Made by a program: the position numbers and the translations under genes
Shown here: piece after piece, positions 1 through 9,326 of the stretch
Layout: each line of letters begins with the position of its first letter
Numbering within the stretch: the first letter of the stretch is position 1
Notes under the pieces: model-generated
The model's input: the letters and a program-made list of their open reading frames with translations, nothing else
Database searches by the model: none
Told to the model about the DNA's origin: nothing
From: Aphrophora alni
Taxonomy: Eukaryota; Arthropoda; Insecta; Hemiptera; Aphrophoridae
Direction: 5' to 3'
NCBI GenBank assembly: GCA_963513935.1
Contig: OY740767.1
Span: 78,475,360 to 78,539,359, forward strand
DNA length: 64,000 bases

Positions 1-343
1 TCTGTCGGGGGCTTGTCCCAATGATAGGTGGGAAGAGCTGAGACGCTATAGAAATTTCAAAATTTAATAAGTAAGTGCCGAAGGAGGCTACACCCTAGAG
101 TGGTGATTATTAAAGCATTATGAAGCGTTGTTTCTATCAGGTGCCCCGTTGCTAAATTTTGTAGGAGGCCCTTCTGGCCCCTTTCTTCATCTGTTCTTGG
201 AGGCCCTTCTGGCCCCTTCCTTAGAATCCTTTTGGAGGCCCCTCTGGCCCTTTGTCCCTTTTTTTTTTCAAAATTTTGTGGGAGGCCCTTCTGGCCTCTT
301 TTCTGACTCCACCCTAACTCCGTCTTTCGGGGGGGGGGAGAGC
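1..343 (+). mobile_element. 3' internal end of a non-autonomous gypsy-like element, with polypurine tract
   Basis: This stretch is about 95% identical by eye to 13191-13605, the 3' part of the deleted element further right, so the window opens inside another copy of the same non-autonomous family. It contains several imperfect copies of a GGAGGCCCTTCTGGCC unit (about 163-300). It ends in a purine run of the form G(n)AGAGC at about 329-343, directly followed by the TG of an LTR, which is the expected position of the polypurine tract that primes plus-strand synthesis. No convincing gene is present; a 144-aa minus-strand frame across it only reads through the GC-rich repeat. Confidence 0.75.
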
Positions 344-989
344 TGTAGCATTTAAATTCAAAAAAAAAAACACTTCCGCAATATAACTTCATTAACTCTT
401 CCACATCCAATTTCCGTCCCTTGACAGATGCTGGCACCTGGCGGCCCGCTCCAAAACCAAGCATCGCCTGATACCAAAACACAAAGTCCATTCGCCGGTC
501 AAGCTAGCTTCTCTAATACCCGGTCCACAGTCTAGATGTGATAACAACATGGTCTACATTCTGCATCACTCATCTAACAAAAGTTTTTTTTTCTCTCTAA
601 CCTTACAAGTCTCATACAACATCATGTTAATTTACAGTTCGTGCGTTTTAGTTTAAATAACCTAGTTCAAAATGTTAAAATAACCATCATTTTTCTCGGT
701 ACAAGCTCACGTGAACTGCGACAGGATTAACCAGGTACTTCAACCTTACAGATTTTGTCATATTATATATTTTGTTAATTTTTAAAATAATTTGTTAATT
801 ATCATGTATTGTTTAAAATATGTATTTCATGTTTTATTTAATATTCTATTTTCTTTTGAAACTAAATGATTATAAAAATTTTCTTTTCTTAAAACATCAT
901 TTACAAAACCTTGTAAAGGCACATTTTAAGTTTTGAACAATTTTGTGAAATAAGTGCAGACTAATGTTGAACATTAAATGATCAGAATC
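344..989 (+). repeat. Truncated LTR (copy 1) of the gypsy-like element
   Basis: It begins TGTAGCATTTAAATTC, like the three full LTRs, and is nearly identical to their first 645 bp. It then stops after GATCAGAAT and is joined through about six unrelated bases to the start of LTR copy 2. It is preceded by a polypurine tract, so it is the 3' LTR of the element that begins left of the window, cut short. It carries GATTAT where copies 2 and 4 have GATCAT, a variant it shares with copy 3. Confidence 0.85.
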
Positions 990-995
990 CTAAAC

Positions 996-3067
996 TGTAG
1001 CATTTAAATTCAAAAAAAAACACTTCCGCAATATAACTTCATTAACTCTTCCACATCCAATTTCCGTCCCTTGACAGATGCTGGCACCTGGCGGCCCGCT
1101 CCAAAACCAAGCATCGCCTGATACCAAAACACAAAGTCCATTCGCCGGTCAAGCTAGCTTCTCTAATACCCGGTCCACAGTCTAGATGTGATAACAACAT
1201 GGTCTACATTCTGCATCACTCATCTAACAAAAGTTTTTTTTCTCTCTAACCTTACAAGTCTCATACAACATCATGTTAATTTACAGTTCGTGCGTTTTAG
1301 TTTAAATAACCTAGTTCAAAATGTTAAAATAACCATCATTTTTCTCGGTACAAGCTCACGTGAACTGCGACAGGATTAACCAGGTACTTCAACCTTACAG
1401 ATTTTGTCATATTATATATTTTGTTAATTTTTAAAATAATTTGTTAATTATCATGTATTGTTTAAAATATGTATTTCATGTTTTATTTAATATTCTATTT
1501 TCTTTTGAAACTAAATGATCATAAAAATTTTCTTTTCTTAAAACATCATTTACAAAACCTTGTAAAGGCACATTTTAAGTTTTGAACAATTTTGTGAAAT
1601 AAGTGCAGACTAATGTTGAACATTAAATGATCAGAATATCCTATTGAACATGTCAAATATAAAACAATTAGAGAAATTTCTTCTAAATCAGAAAATTTCG
1701 TTTTATAGACTTTTGAAGAATCTTACAAGTCTTATACAAGCTTTCTTTTAAAACAAAACTATATATATATATAAATTTATAATCATCTAAGAAGCTTTTA
1801 ATTACAATCTTAACGAATTTCTGTGATGCAATTAATTTACTTTAATTTTGACAAATAACCAGATATTTTCTTCTATAAAGAACATTAATGCTACAACATG
1901 TCTGATCTTGCACAGACGCTAAAAGAAACGTGTTTTTTGTTTGCCACAGCCAATATGCTGGTAGGAGAAATAGAGAAATTCTTGTCTCATATTGCGCAAA
2001 CCAGCGAATCATCCTAGCAAGTTTCGTCCTGTTGGCAAAACACGTTTTTGCATCACATAACTTCAGATTTTCAAGTGCATAAAAGTGATGTCCTTTTTTT
2101 ACAGCTGACTTTACTGAACTTTAACTAACTCATATGATTTATGTGCCTAAATTTACTTCCGCAAATATGTGTTCCTTCAAACTATTTTCTAGATGTAGAC
2201 TTTTGTAATTATTTATAAATTATATAACAATTTATTGGGTGGAGCCTGCATGCAATTTTCGGTCCTAACAACCTCCAAGAGGTTAGTTTCTAAATTAAAA
2301 TAATTGACGTCAATTAACAAAATTTCAAAATTCTAAATTAATTTTCCTTTTTTTTTTTTTTTATTTAAATATAAATTTATTGGCCAATACAGTTTCTTTT
2401 TTTTTAAGAAATTTTCAAACCAATTATATTATGTTACTTTAGTTTAGTGATAAACATGTTAACTATAGATATGATCTTTCTTGAACTTAAAATATCAAGC
2501 TCTTTTATATTTTGTTAATTTCTGTTACTGTTTAAAAGGAAACTATCATCTTATAAACTGAACTAAAAAGGGGGGGATAAGTTTTTTTTTGAAAATCTTG
2601 ATTAATTTTTTTTTAAAATTATTATACTTTTACTTTAAGGGCGTATAATCTTTTTTTTGATTAATTATAATTCTGTGAATTATTAAGCTGTGCTCATTGT
2701 CTTTTTTTTATTGTTAAATTTTTGTAACTATAAACATATATATATAAACTAAAAGGGGGGGGATAAATGTTTAGAATCTGTTGATTAATTTTTTTTTATC
2801 TAAATTATTATATGTTACAATTAAGGGCTTATAACTTTTACAATTTATGATCTTGTTAATCATAAGTTTTTTTTTTACTGATGATTTGTGTCAGGATGTC
2901 TTTTGTTGTAAATGACAAAGTCTGAACCGTCGAAATTTCTTTCTGTTTTCAATAAACTTGAGCCTTGTTAATTATTAAACTTGTCTTTGTCTTTTTTTTT
3001 ATTTTTCTTTTCAAACATCGTTACCATTTTAGTTCCGCCTTTATTAAATTTAAGTCCCCTGGTAACA
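996..3067 (+). repeat. 5' LTR (copy 2), 2072 bp
   Basis: It runs from TGTAGC to GGTAACA, giving the usual TGT...ACA termini, and is followed 6 bp later by the primer-binding site. The same 3' boundary is confirmed by copy 4, whose homology stops exactly at GGTAACA (15680). An AATAAA polyadenylation signal lies at 2951-2956. It is AT-rich with several homopolymer T runs. A length above 2 kb is long for a gypsy-type LTR. Confidence 0.9.
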
Positions 3068-3073
3068 TGTTTT

Positions 3074-3091
3074 TGGTAGCAGAGCGTGGTT
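3074..3091 (+). other. Primer-binding site (initiator tRNA-Met type)
   Basis: TGGTAGCAGAGCGTGGTT starts 6 bp after the LTR. TGGTAGCAGAG is complementary to the CUCUGCUACCA 3' end of animal initiator tRNA-Met; the remaining positions fit less well. The same site follows LTR3 at 11406-11423. The tRNA assignment rests on known tRNA ends, not on a search. Confidence 0.7.
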
Positions 3092-3438
3092 AGCTTTAAA
3101 TTCTAGTTCTTTTTTTTTCTAAATTACAGAGCTTGGTTAATTTTAAATTCTGGAACCGTAGTTAATTTTCAAAATTTCGCATTGGAACTATCTAAATTTA
3201 AATTCAAAATTATTTTGTTAAACAAGGCTCATTTTTATGTTTTGCAGCTTTTCAAATACTGTACAACTGTTGCTGATGAAATTTTTTTTTATTTAGTTTA
3301 AATATTTAAAGCTCTATAAATCTATAGTCTCTTTTTTTTATTATTTATTTATTTTTATAAACACTTACACAAAAACTTCTAAACCAATTTCGATAAATTT
3401 TTTTTTTTTTTTATTATTATTTTGTCTGCTTAAATTTT

Positions 3439-3470
<32 letters not shown>

Positions 3471-3836
3471 TTACATACACTGCACACGACTCATTCACTG
3501 AATTTGATCCAGACAGCGGGGTCATTCGGGAATCCAAAAAAAAATTTTAAATAAATAATAAAATCCAAAAAATAGTTAAAAAACAAAAAAAAAAAAAACA
3601 AAAAAAAATTTCAAAAACTCCTTCAAAAATTTTCTCGAGTTTTCTTTCGTTGTCCGTATTGATTCATACTTACACACACACATATACACAACATCTACAC
3701 TACATATAATACTTGAGTCTTTCTCTGGCTCTTTAATTTTTTTTTTTTTTTTTGGGCATCTTCTTAAAAGAAATTTTTTTTAAATTACTTGGTTTATTTT
3801 TTTTTTTTTTATCTATTATTATCAGCAACAGTTAAG
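3092..3836 (+). other. Untranslated leader of the gypsy-like element
   Basis: About 745 bp of T- and A-rich sequence between the primer-binding site and gag, with many poly(T)/poly(A) runs and a (TA)n tract near 3445-3470. It has no coding frame. It is largely colinear with 11424-12077 behind LTR3, but holds extra sequence near 3090-3145. It presumably carries the packaging signal, which I cannot identify. Confidence 0.75.
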
Positions 3837-5120
3837 ATGGCAGTGGATTTGCTGCGATTAGTGGACACGTTAAAGAATACCGAGCTTGCTTTTGAGGTAG
3901 CAGCTAGAGGTGGTGAAAAAGACATTGTAACTAAAATGCGAACCTCTCTTAGGTCCCTTCTGCAGAACAGCGTCGAGCCCGAAATGGGAAACTTCACCGA
4001 AGACATCCTCTTGCAACAAATAGCGTTAGCCCGGAACTCCTTGTTTGTCTTGCAAGACGACCTGGAGAACCTCGATTCCGAAAGAGGAATCAAAATGATT
4101 CGTGTTCGTGCGCGCATAAACGTTTTCGGAAGACGGCTAGAGTTCCTAAATCGGGTGCATACTGAACAACTAAAAGTAGCAGACAACAATGTGCCACGGG
4201 ATCTGGCCGAGCTACATAACAATTTCGCTACGCTCAAAGAAAAATTTAAAGCCTTTGAGCAAACCGTTGCTCCTCTAAAACTAAACGTAAGCATCCCGCT
4301 AACGCCCTCTGGGGGAACCACTAAAGCCAGCTCTGCAGAGCCATCTCGGTCTAATGGGCCAAATCTCCTTGCGGACACGCCGCAGGCTGAGGCTCAGCAA
4401 ACCACACCTAGCAGTTCGAAAGGCTGTCAATACATTTCCTTATACGGAAAATTAAGTCATCCTGCCGAACAAATAATTAAGACAATTCCTCAGACAGATG
4501 GTTTCGACCTTGACAAATTATTGAATTTTTTTAAAATTTCTCTAAAAATAGTCAAAACTTACCCGGACGTAGCTTTAAACATTAATAATGTTCTGATGCC
4601 CTATGCTCAGGGCCCTTTAAATTCATGTCTGATTAGACATCAGACATTTAAGACTTTTCACAAAGAGGCCTTAAGTCTCTTCATACCTTCGAAAAGGTTG
4701 GCTTCTCTAGTGCAGGAGTTATTTTATAGGCCCCAGAAGACTAACGAGGCGGTGCACATTTTTGTTAATCAAATTAAAGAGGCTGCAGAAACTTTAAATT
4801 TAGATAAGTCCGAATTGGAGGTCACGGACGTCATTCTGGAGGGACTGTCTCCGGAAGTCCGCAACTGCCTAGTTTTTGTTGCCAAACCAAAAAACTTTGC
4901 AGACTTAGATCGGCTCTGCGCACATGTCAATAACGTCATGTATACTGACAAGCAAAGGGCTCCATTAGTGAGACCCGAAGGTAGAAGTACTGATTTTAGA
5001 CCTACAAGACCAGTGGTCTGTTACAGTTGCGGACAGCCGGGACATAGAAGCCCAGAGTGTCGGAACCGGCCTCCAACAAGGCAATATCCTCCAAAAAACG
5101 GAGGCAGGTTTGGAGTCTAG
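3837..5120 (+). CDS. gag: Gag polyprotein of Ty3/gypsy-like element
   Basis: A 427-aa structural protein that would form the virus-like particle and package element RNA. I place the start at the ATG at 3837 (MAVDLLRL...); the in-frame ATG 48 nt upstream reads an improbable poly-Phe stretch, and the 3837 ATG is also present in the deleted copy (12078). The N-terminal half is helical and charged. The middle part (about residues 200-370) resembles a retrotransposon capsid domain. One zinc knuckle, CYSCGQPGHRSPEC (CX2CX4HX4C), sits near residue 395. The frame ends at TAG 5118-5120 inside the frameshift signal, and pol continues in the -1 frame. A second zinc knuckle lies beyond the frameshift, so it is present only in Gag-Pol. 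Confidence 0.92.
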   Translation: MAVDLLRLVDTLKNTELAFEVAARGGEKDIVTKMRTSLRSLLQNSVEPEMGNFTEDILLQQIALARNSLFVLQDDLENLDSERGIKMIRVRARINVFGRRLEFLNRVHTEQLKVADNNVPRDLAELHNNFATLKEKFKAFEQTVAPLKLNVSIPLTPSGGTTKASSAEPSRSNGPNLLADTPQAEAQQTTPSSSKGCQYISLYGKLSHPAEQIIKTIPQTDGFDLDKLLNFFKISLKIVKTYPDVALNINNVLMPYAQGPLNSCLIRHQTFKTFHKEALSLFIPSKRLASLVQELFYRPQKTNEAVHIFVNQIKEAAETLNLDKSELEVTDVILEGLSPEVRNCLVFVAKPKNFADLDRLCAHVNNVMYTDKQRAPLVRPEGRSTDFRPTRPVVCYSCGQPGHRSPECRNRPPTRQYPPKNGGRFGV

Positions 5121-8100
5121 TTGGTAGCTCCAGGCCAGCCTCCCGTTCAAAAACCAACCACATCGGATTTAAACATAACACGAAACCACATTTCTTTAAT
5201 AAACCATCTTTTCAAAATTTAAACTCAATTTCCTATTTAAGAACAAACAATTTCGGCAATAGAATTCAAAATTACTTTACTCCCATTTGTTATCATTGTG
5301 GCATACCCGGTCACTATATCTGGGGTTGTAAATTCTTCTCTCTACGGAATAGGTCTAGGCAAACCTATTCCAGCTCTAAGCTTTCCAACTACAAACTTCA
5401 AAAAAAAAATAACATTTCTCTTAAATCTAGGGGTCTGAACGATCAGTTTTTGCCTTTGGTGGAAGTAGCTTTTGGGCAAATTAAAGTTAAGGCTCTGCTG
5501 GACTCCGGTTCAGTAAGATGCGTCATTTCTAAAGCCCTTTTTAAAAAAATTAAGAACACCAAGGCTTTTAAATCCATAACCAGGGTGAAGGCTGATTGTG
5601 TCACGGCTTCTGGAAAAAGGTTGCCCATTTCCTACTCTTGTCGTCTTCATCTTAAAATGGAACATTGTAGTTGGAATGTGGATTTTCTGGTGGCGCATAA
5701 GTTGTCGTGTCCTCTGATCCTCGGGTCAGATTTCATATCTAAAACGGGACTGGTACTTGATCTTTCAGCAAAAAACTTCTATTTTAAATTTTCAAGGTCT
5801 ATTGTTTTTCCTCTATGTAATTTTAGTAATTCTGCGTATAAACCTATAGTGTCCACAACATCTGAATCTACTGCTCCTGATCCTTTAGGTCATCTTCAAA
5901 AGAACGATAAAAACACCATTCAAAAAATAATTAATGATTTTCCTCAGGTACTCACAAAAAGGTTAGGTCTAACACATCTAGTTGAATACGATATTCAACT
6001 GAAGGACAACACTCCGGTCAAGTGTTCTCCATACCAATTGGCACCTCCCAAAATGGAATACCTCCGCGAACACATCAACGAATTGTTAGATTCAGGAGTA
6101 GTAGAACCCAGCCGGTCGGCATATGCATCCCCTGTTTTTCTGGTTCAACATCCCGAAAAGAAAACAAGGATGGTGATTGATTATCGGAGGCTCAATCAAA
6201 ACATCGTCGTCGAAGCGGTGCCGCTACCTAATTTACATCAAAGTTTTAACTGGTTTGTCGGTGCCAAATATTTCACAGTATTCGATCTAAATTCAGCTTA
6301 TCATCAAATCCCCTTGTCTCAAAAGTCCAAACAAATTACCAGCTTTTGTACTCCTTGGATGCTTTATCAGTTTACTCGAGTCCCTTTTGGACTCTGTACT
6401 GGTGCCCAAGTGCTTACCAGACTCTTGGATCAGGTCTTCCATGACATCAAATTTAAATTCATTTTTAATTATCTGGATGACCTAGTCATCTACTCCAAAA
6501 CTTGGGAAGAGCATCAAAAACATCTTCGCGAAGTCCTTACTCGTTTGCGGCGGGCTGGCTTGACTGTTAACCCAGATAAGGTCCGTTTCGCTGTGAATGA
6601 GATAAGCTTTTTAGGACACCTAGTTTCTTCTCGTGGCGTGCAAATTGACCCATCTAGAACAAAGGCAATTAGAAATTTTCCGCAACCCAAGAACCCTAAG
6701 GCCGTTTCCAGATTCATTGGAATGGTCAATTTCTTTGCTAAATTCATTCCAAATTTCGCGGAGCACGCTGCGCCTCTAAATCTGCTTCGGAGGAAGGGCC
6801 AAAAATTCTCTTGGCAAGCTGAACAAGAGAAAGCTTTCAAACATCTTCGAGAGGCAATAACACAGCCTCCGGTTCTCCGGATGGCCGATTTCGCCAAACC
6901 ATTCATCCTGCAAACGGATGCGAGCTCAGTGGCCCTTGGAGCAGTTCTACTCCAAGAAATTGACGGCTCACGACAGCCCATAGCGTACGCTTCACGTACT
7001 TTAACACCTGCAGAAAGAAAAGCCTCATCTGCATATGAAGCCGAATGCCTAGCAGTAGTTTTTGGAGTGGAGAAATTTAGGCAATATCTAGAACATCGGG
7101 AATTCCTATTAGAAACCGACAACCAAGCCCTTTCTTGGCTTTTAGCACGTCCTCGTCAACTTGGTAAATTAGGCCGGTGGATTGCCAAGCTGACTTCATT
7201 GAAATTTAAGGTAGCGCACATAAGAGGAACTCAGAACATCATAGCAGACTCCCTCTCGCGCATGTTTGAACCGGAAAATTTCAACGAAGAAAATGTCACC
7301 TTTTCGTGTACCAGTCTCCTCACAAATTTTCCTCTAGCTTTTCATGACATCCAGACTCATCAAAAGGCCGACCCTATTTTGAAAAATATCATTGCCGACC
7401 TTGAACAGAACATCTCTTCAGAGAAGTACTGTTTAAGTAAAGGTGTACTTTGCCTGAAAAATCATCTGGAAAAGCCCACCAGAATTTATTTACCTCAGTC
7501 CTTAGTCGACCTGGTGATTAATTATCATCACGACTCCGTTGTGGGTGGTCATCTTGGAGTACTTAAAACTTTGTTTAAGGTAAAGGAGAATTTTTATTGG
7601 CCAACTTTAAAACAGGATGTCACGTCTAAAGTGCGAGCTTGTTCGGTGTGCGCTGTAAGCAAACCCGCTCACAACTCCAAATTAGGATACCTTGCCTCAA
7701 CGGTTCCCAATCGTCCCATGGAAAAATTACATATCGACTACGTCGGACAGCTTCCTAGGACAAAACAGGGCTACAACATGATACTGGTCGCAGTTGACCA
7801 GTTCTCAAAATTCACCTGGCTCATGCCTGTCAGAGATGCAACTTCCCACAGTACAATTAAGGCCTTAAGCCAAAACATTTTTCAAAATTTCGGTTTTCCA
7901 AAGATAATAATCTCTGACAATGCACAATGTTTTGTATCACATGTCTTCCGCAACTTTTGTTTTTCTCGCGGTATTAAGCATGCAACTTTATCTCCTTATC
8001 ACCCCCAACCTAATAATGCGGAAAGACTTAACCGAAACCTTAAGGCAGCCCTTATCGCCTATCACTCCAAAAATCAATCCTCTTGGGACGACTCCCTTTG

Positions 8101-8545
8101 CTGGCTTCAGCTGGCTTTCAATTTCGCACATCATGAGACTCTTAAAGCAACACCTTTTAGCATTCTTTTTAATTTTCTCCCCAATACACCACTGAGTCTC
8201 AGCTGGAACATACACGATCTCCTTCCAAAACCTAATACTAATCCATCACAAGTTTGGCGCCAGGCCAAAGACAATATAATGAAAGCGCACCAAAAGGCCG
8301 AAAAGACCTATAACAAATTCAGGAAGCCTCATCTGTATAAAATCAACGATCTTGTCTGGTGTAAAACACACCCTCTGAGCTCCGCCATAGACAAGCGAGC
8401 TGCTAAATTGATGCCACGATGGTCCGGTCCCTTCCGGATCATTGATTTTCTTACTCCCGTTACCGTTGCGCTTTCTTTCGCCAATTCACCTCGTTTTATT
8501 AAAAAAGCACACGTCGAGCAACTCAAACCTCATCATATAAATTAA
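5057..8545 (+). CDS. pol: Pol polyprotein (protease, reverse transcriptase, RNase H, integrase), Ty3/gypsy
   Basis: The open frame reaches 1162 codons; real translation should enter by -1 frameshifting at 5093-5099, so the ATG at 5057 is only the first Met of the frame. Order, in residues from 5057: a zinc knuckle CYHCGIPGHYIWGC (about 78-92); aspartic protease with LLDSGSVRCVIS (about 146); reverse transcriptase with YRRLNQN and the catalytic YLDD (about 472); RNase H starting at QTDASSVALGA (about 620); integrase with an HHCC zinc domain (HH near 823, ACSVC near 861), a DDE triad (HIDY, ISDNAQ, NNAERLNR near 893/953/988) and a C-terminal GPF-type module (PRWSGPF). No chromodomain follows. 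No internal stop or frameshift is seen, so the enzyme set looks intact. It copies RNA to cDNA and integrates it. Confidence 0.95.
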   Translation: MSEPASNKAISSKKRRQVWSLVGSSRPASRSKTNHIGFKHNTKPHFFNKPSFQNLNSISYLRTNNFGNRIQNYFTPICYHCGIPGHYIWGCKFFSLRNRSRQTYSSSKLSNYKLQKKNNISLKSRGLNDQFLPLVEVAFGQIKVKALLDSGSVRCVISKALFKKIKNTKAFKSITRVKADCVTASGKRLPISYSCRLHLKMEHCSWNVDFLVAHKLSCPLILGSDFISKTGLVLDLSAKNFYFKFSRSIVFPLCNFSNSAYKPIVSTTSESTAPDPLGHLQKNDKNTIQKIINDFPQVLTKRLGLTHLVEYDIQLKDNTPVKCSPYQLAPPKMEYLREHINELLDSGVVEPSRSAYASPVFLVQHPEKKTRMVIDYRRLNQNIVVEAVPLPNLHQSFNWFVGAKYFTVFDLNSAYHQIPLSQKSKQITSFCTPWMLYQFTRVPFGLCTGAQVLTRLLDQVFHDIKFKFIFNYLDDLVIYSKTWEEHQKHLREVLTRLRRAGLTVNPDKVRFAVNEISFLGHLVSSRGVQIDPSRTKAIRNFPQPKNPKAVSRFIGMVNFFAKFIPNFAEHAAPLNLLRRKGQKFSWQAEQEKAFKHLREAITQPPVLRMADFAKPFILQTDASSVALGAVLLQEIDGSRQPIAYASRTLTPAERKASSAYEAECLAVVFGVEKFRQYLEHREFLLETDNQALSWLLARPRQLGKLGRWIAKLTSLKFKVAHIRGTQNIIADSLSRMFEPENFNEENVTFSCTSLLTNFPLAFHDIQTHQKADPILKNIIADLEQNISSEKYCLSKGVLCLKNHLEKPTRIYLPQSLVDLVINYHHDSVVGGHLGVLKTLFKVKENFYWPTLKQDVTSKVRACSVCAVSKPAHNSKLGYLASTVPNRPMEKLHIDYVGQLPRTKQGYNMILVAVDQFSKFTWLMPVRDATSHSTIKALSQNIFQNFGFPKIIISDNAQCFVSHVFRNFCFSRGIKHATLSPYHPQPNNAERLNRNLKAALIAYHSKNQSSWDDSLCWLQLAFNFAHHETLKATPFSILFNFLPNTPLSLSWNIHDLLPKPNTNPSQVWRQAKDNIMKAHQKAEKTYNKFRKPHLYKINDLVWCKTHPLSSAIDKRAAKLMPRWSGPFRIIDFLTPVTVALSFANSPRFIKKAHVEQLKPHHIN
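5093..5136 (+). promoter_or_regulatory. -1 programmed ribosomal frameshift signal at gag-pol junction
   Basis: The heptamer A AAA AAC occupies 5093-5099 in the correct register for gag (0-frame codons AAA, AAC). After a 7-nt spacer, bases 5107-5115 can pair with 5128-5136 in a 9-bp stem (two G-U pairs) around a 12-nt loop that contains the gag stop codon. This slippery site, spacer and stem-loop arrangement matches classic retroviral -1 signals. The pol frame is -1 relative to gag and is open across the site. Confidence 0.88.
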
Positions 8546-9326
8546 ATATTAACAAATTTCTAGAACCTTCTCCTTTACGATTTAATTTTCTTTCTGATCT
8601 TTCTTGACCCGCACAAATTGTCATCTGGTAGTCTTCTTTCCATGCACTGCAGAACATAATAAAATACGGAACCAAGCCGTATTTCCTCTAAGCCAAATGC
8701 ACATCTGTATGTTTGGGCATCGGTGGGCTGAGCTCTCCTAGAGCCCCTCCGTGCCGTAATCTGTATAGATGTTTGCAGGCGAAGAGATATTGATTTTCCT
8801 TGTCCAGTGATATATCTCACTGTTTCCCGGACTTGACGCTTTTCAACCCATAGTCTGATCAACTATGAGGTTCCACTTTACGGCAATGGCCGCTACATGT
8901 ACCTGACATGTTACCCTATCTAGACATATCTTAACATCGAGCACTTCGCGGGTGTAATCGATGCGACGAGAATATAGAGAGCGTCATGAACTCTTCTATT
9001 TCTTCGTCACCATAACGTCTTCGGACGAGGACATAGTGAGTCCATCTTCTTAATAGTTAAGTTTGGTGCATTTGTTCTTTGTTGTTTATCTTGGTGAAGG
9101 TATACTGACCGGTTCTGTCGAACTACATATAGTTAATGTGGCACTCGCTATGCATGTTAGTCTTAGTTTGTCTTTTGTTTATCTCGAGGTCTAAAACACC
9201 TGTCTGAGAGGAAATTTTTTTTTACCCCTTAAAGCACACTCTCTCTCTCCTTTTCTAAATTTTGTGGGAGGCCCTTCTGGCCCCCTTTCTTTTCTACACT
9301 AACTCCGTCTTTCGGGGGGGGAGAGC
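8546..9326 (+). other. 3' untranslated internal region with polypurine tract
   Basis: 780 bp between the pol stop and LTR3. Its sequence is more GC-balanced than the LTR. It contains no envelope-like frame; a 95-codon minus-strand frame at 8575-8862 has no recognisable features. One copy of the GGAGGCCCTTCTGGCC unit (about 9268-9284) and the purine run GGGGGGGAGAGC (ending 9326) precede the LTR and mark the plus-strand primer. Confidence 0.75.

Noticed and set aside
57..491. 144-codon minus-strand frame (and relatives at 9229-9459, 13489-13752)
   Set aside because: Runs through the GGCCC array, the polypurine tract and the LTR start; the same peptide recurs wherever that junction occurs.
1188..1379. 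63-codon frame MITTWSTFCITHL... in the LTRs
   Set aside because: Identical in copies 2-4 because the LTRs are identical; in a regulatory LTR segment, short, without motifs.
3809..4378. 189-codon minus-strand frame opposite gag, and 202-codon frame 6514-7122 opposite pol
   Set aside because: Shadow frames of strongly supported genes.
8575..8862. Possible env or accessory gene after pol
   Set aside because: 95 codons on the opposite strand, no signal peptide, membrane segment or Cys pattern.
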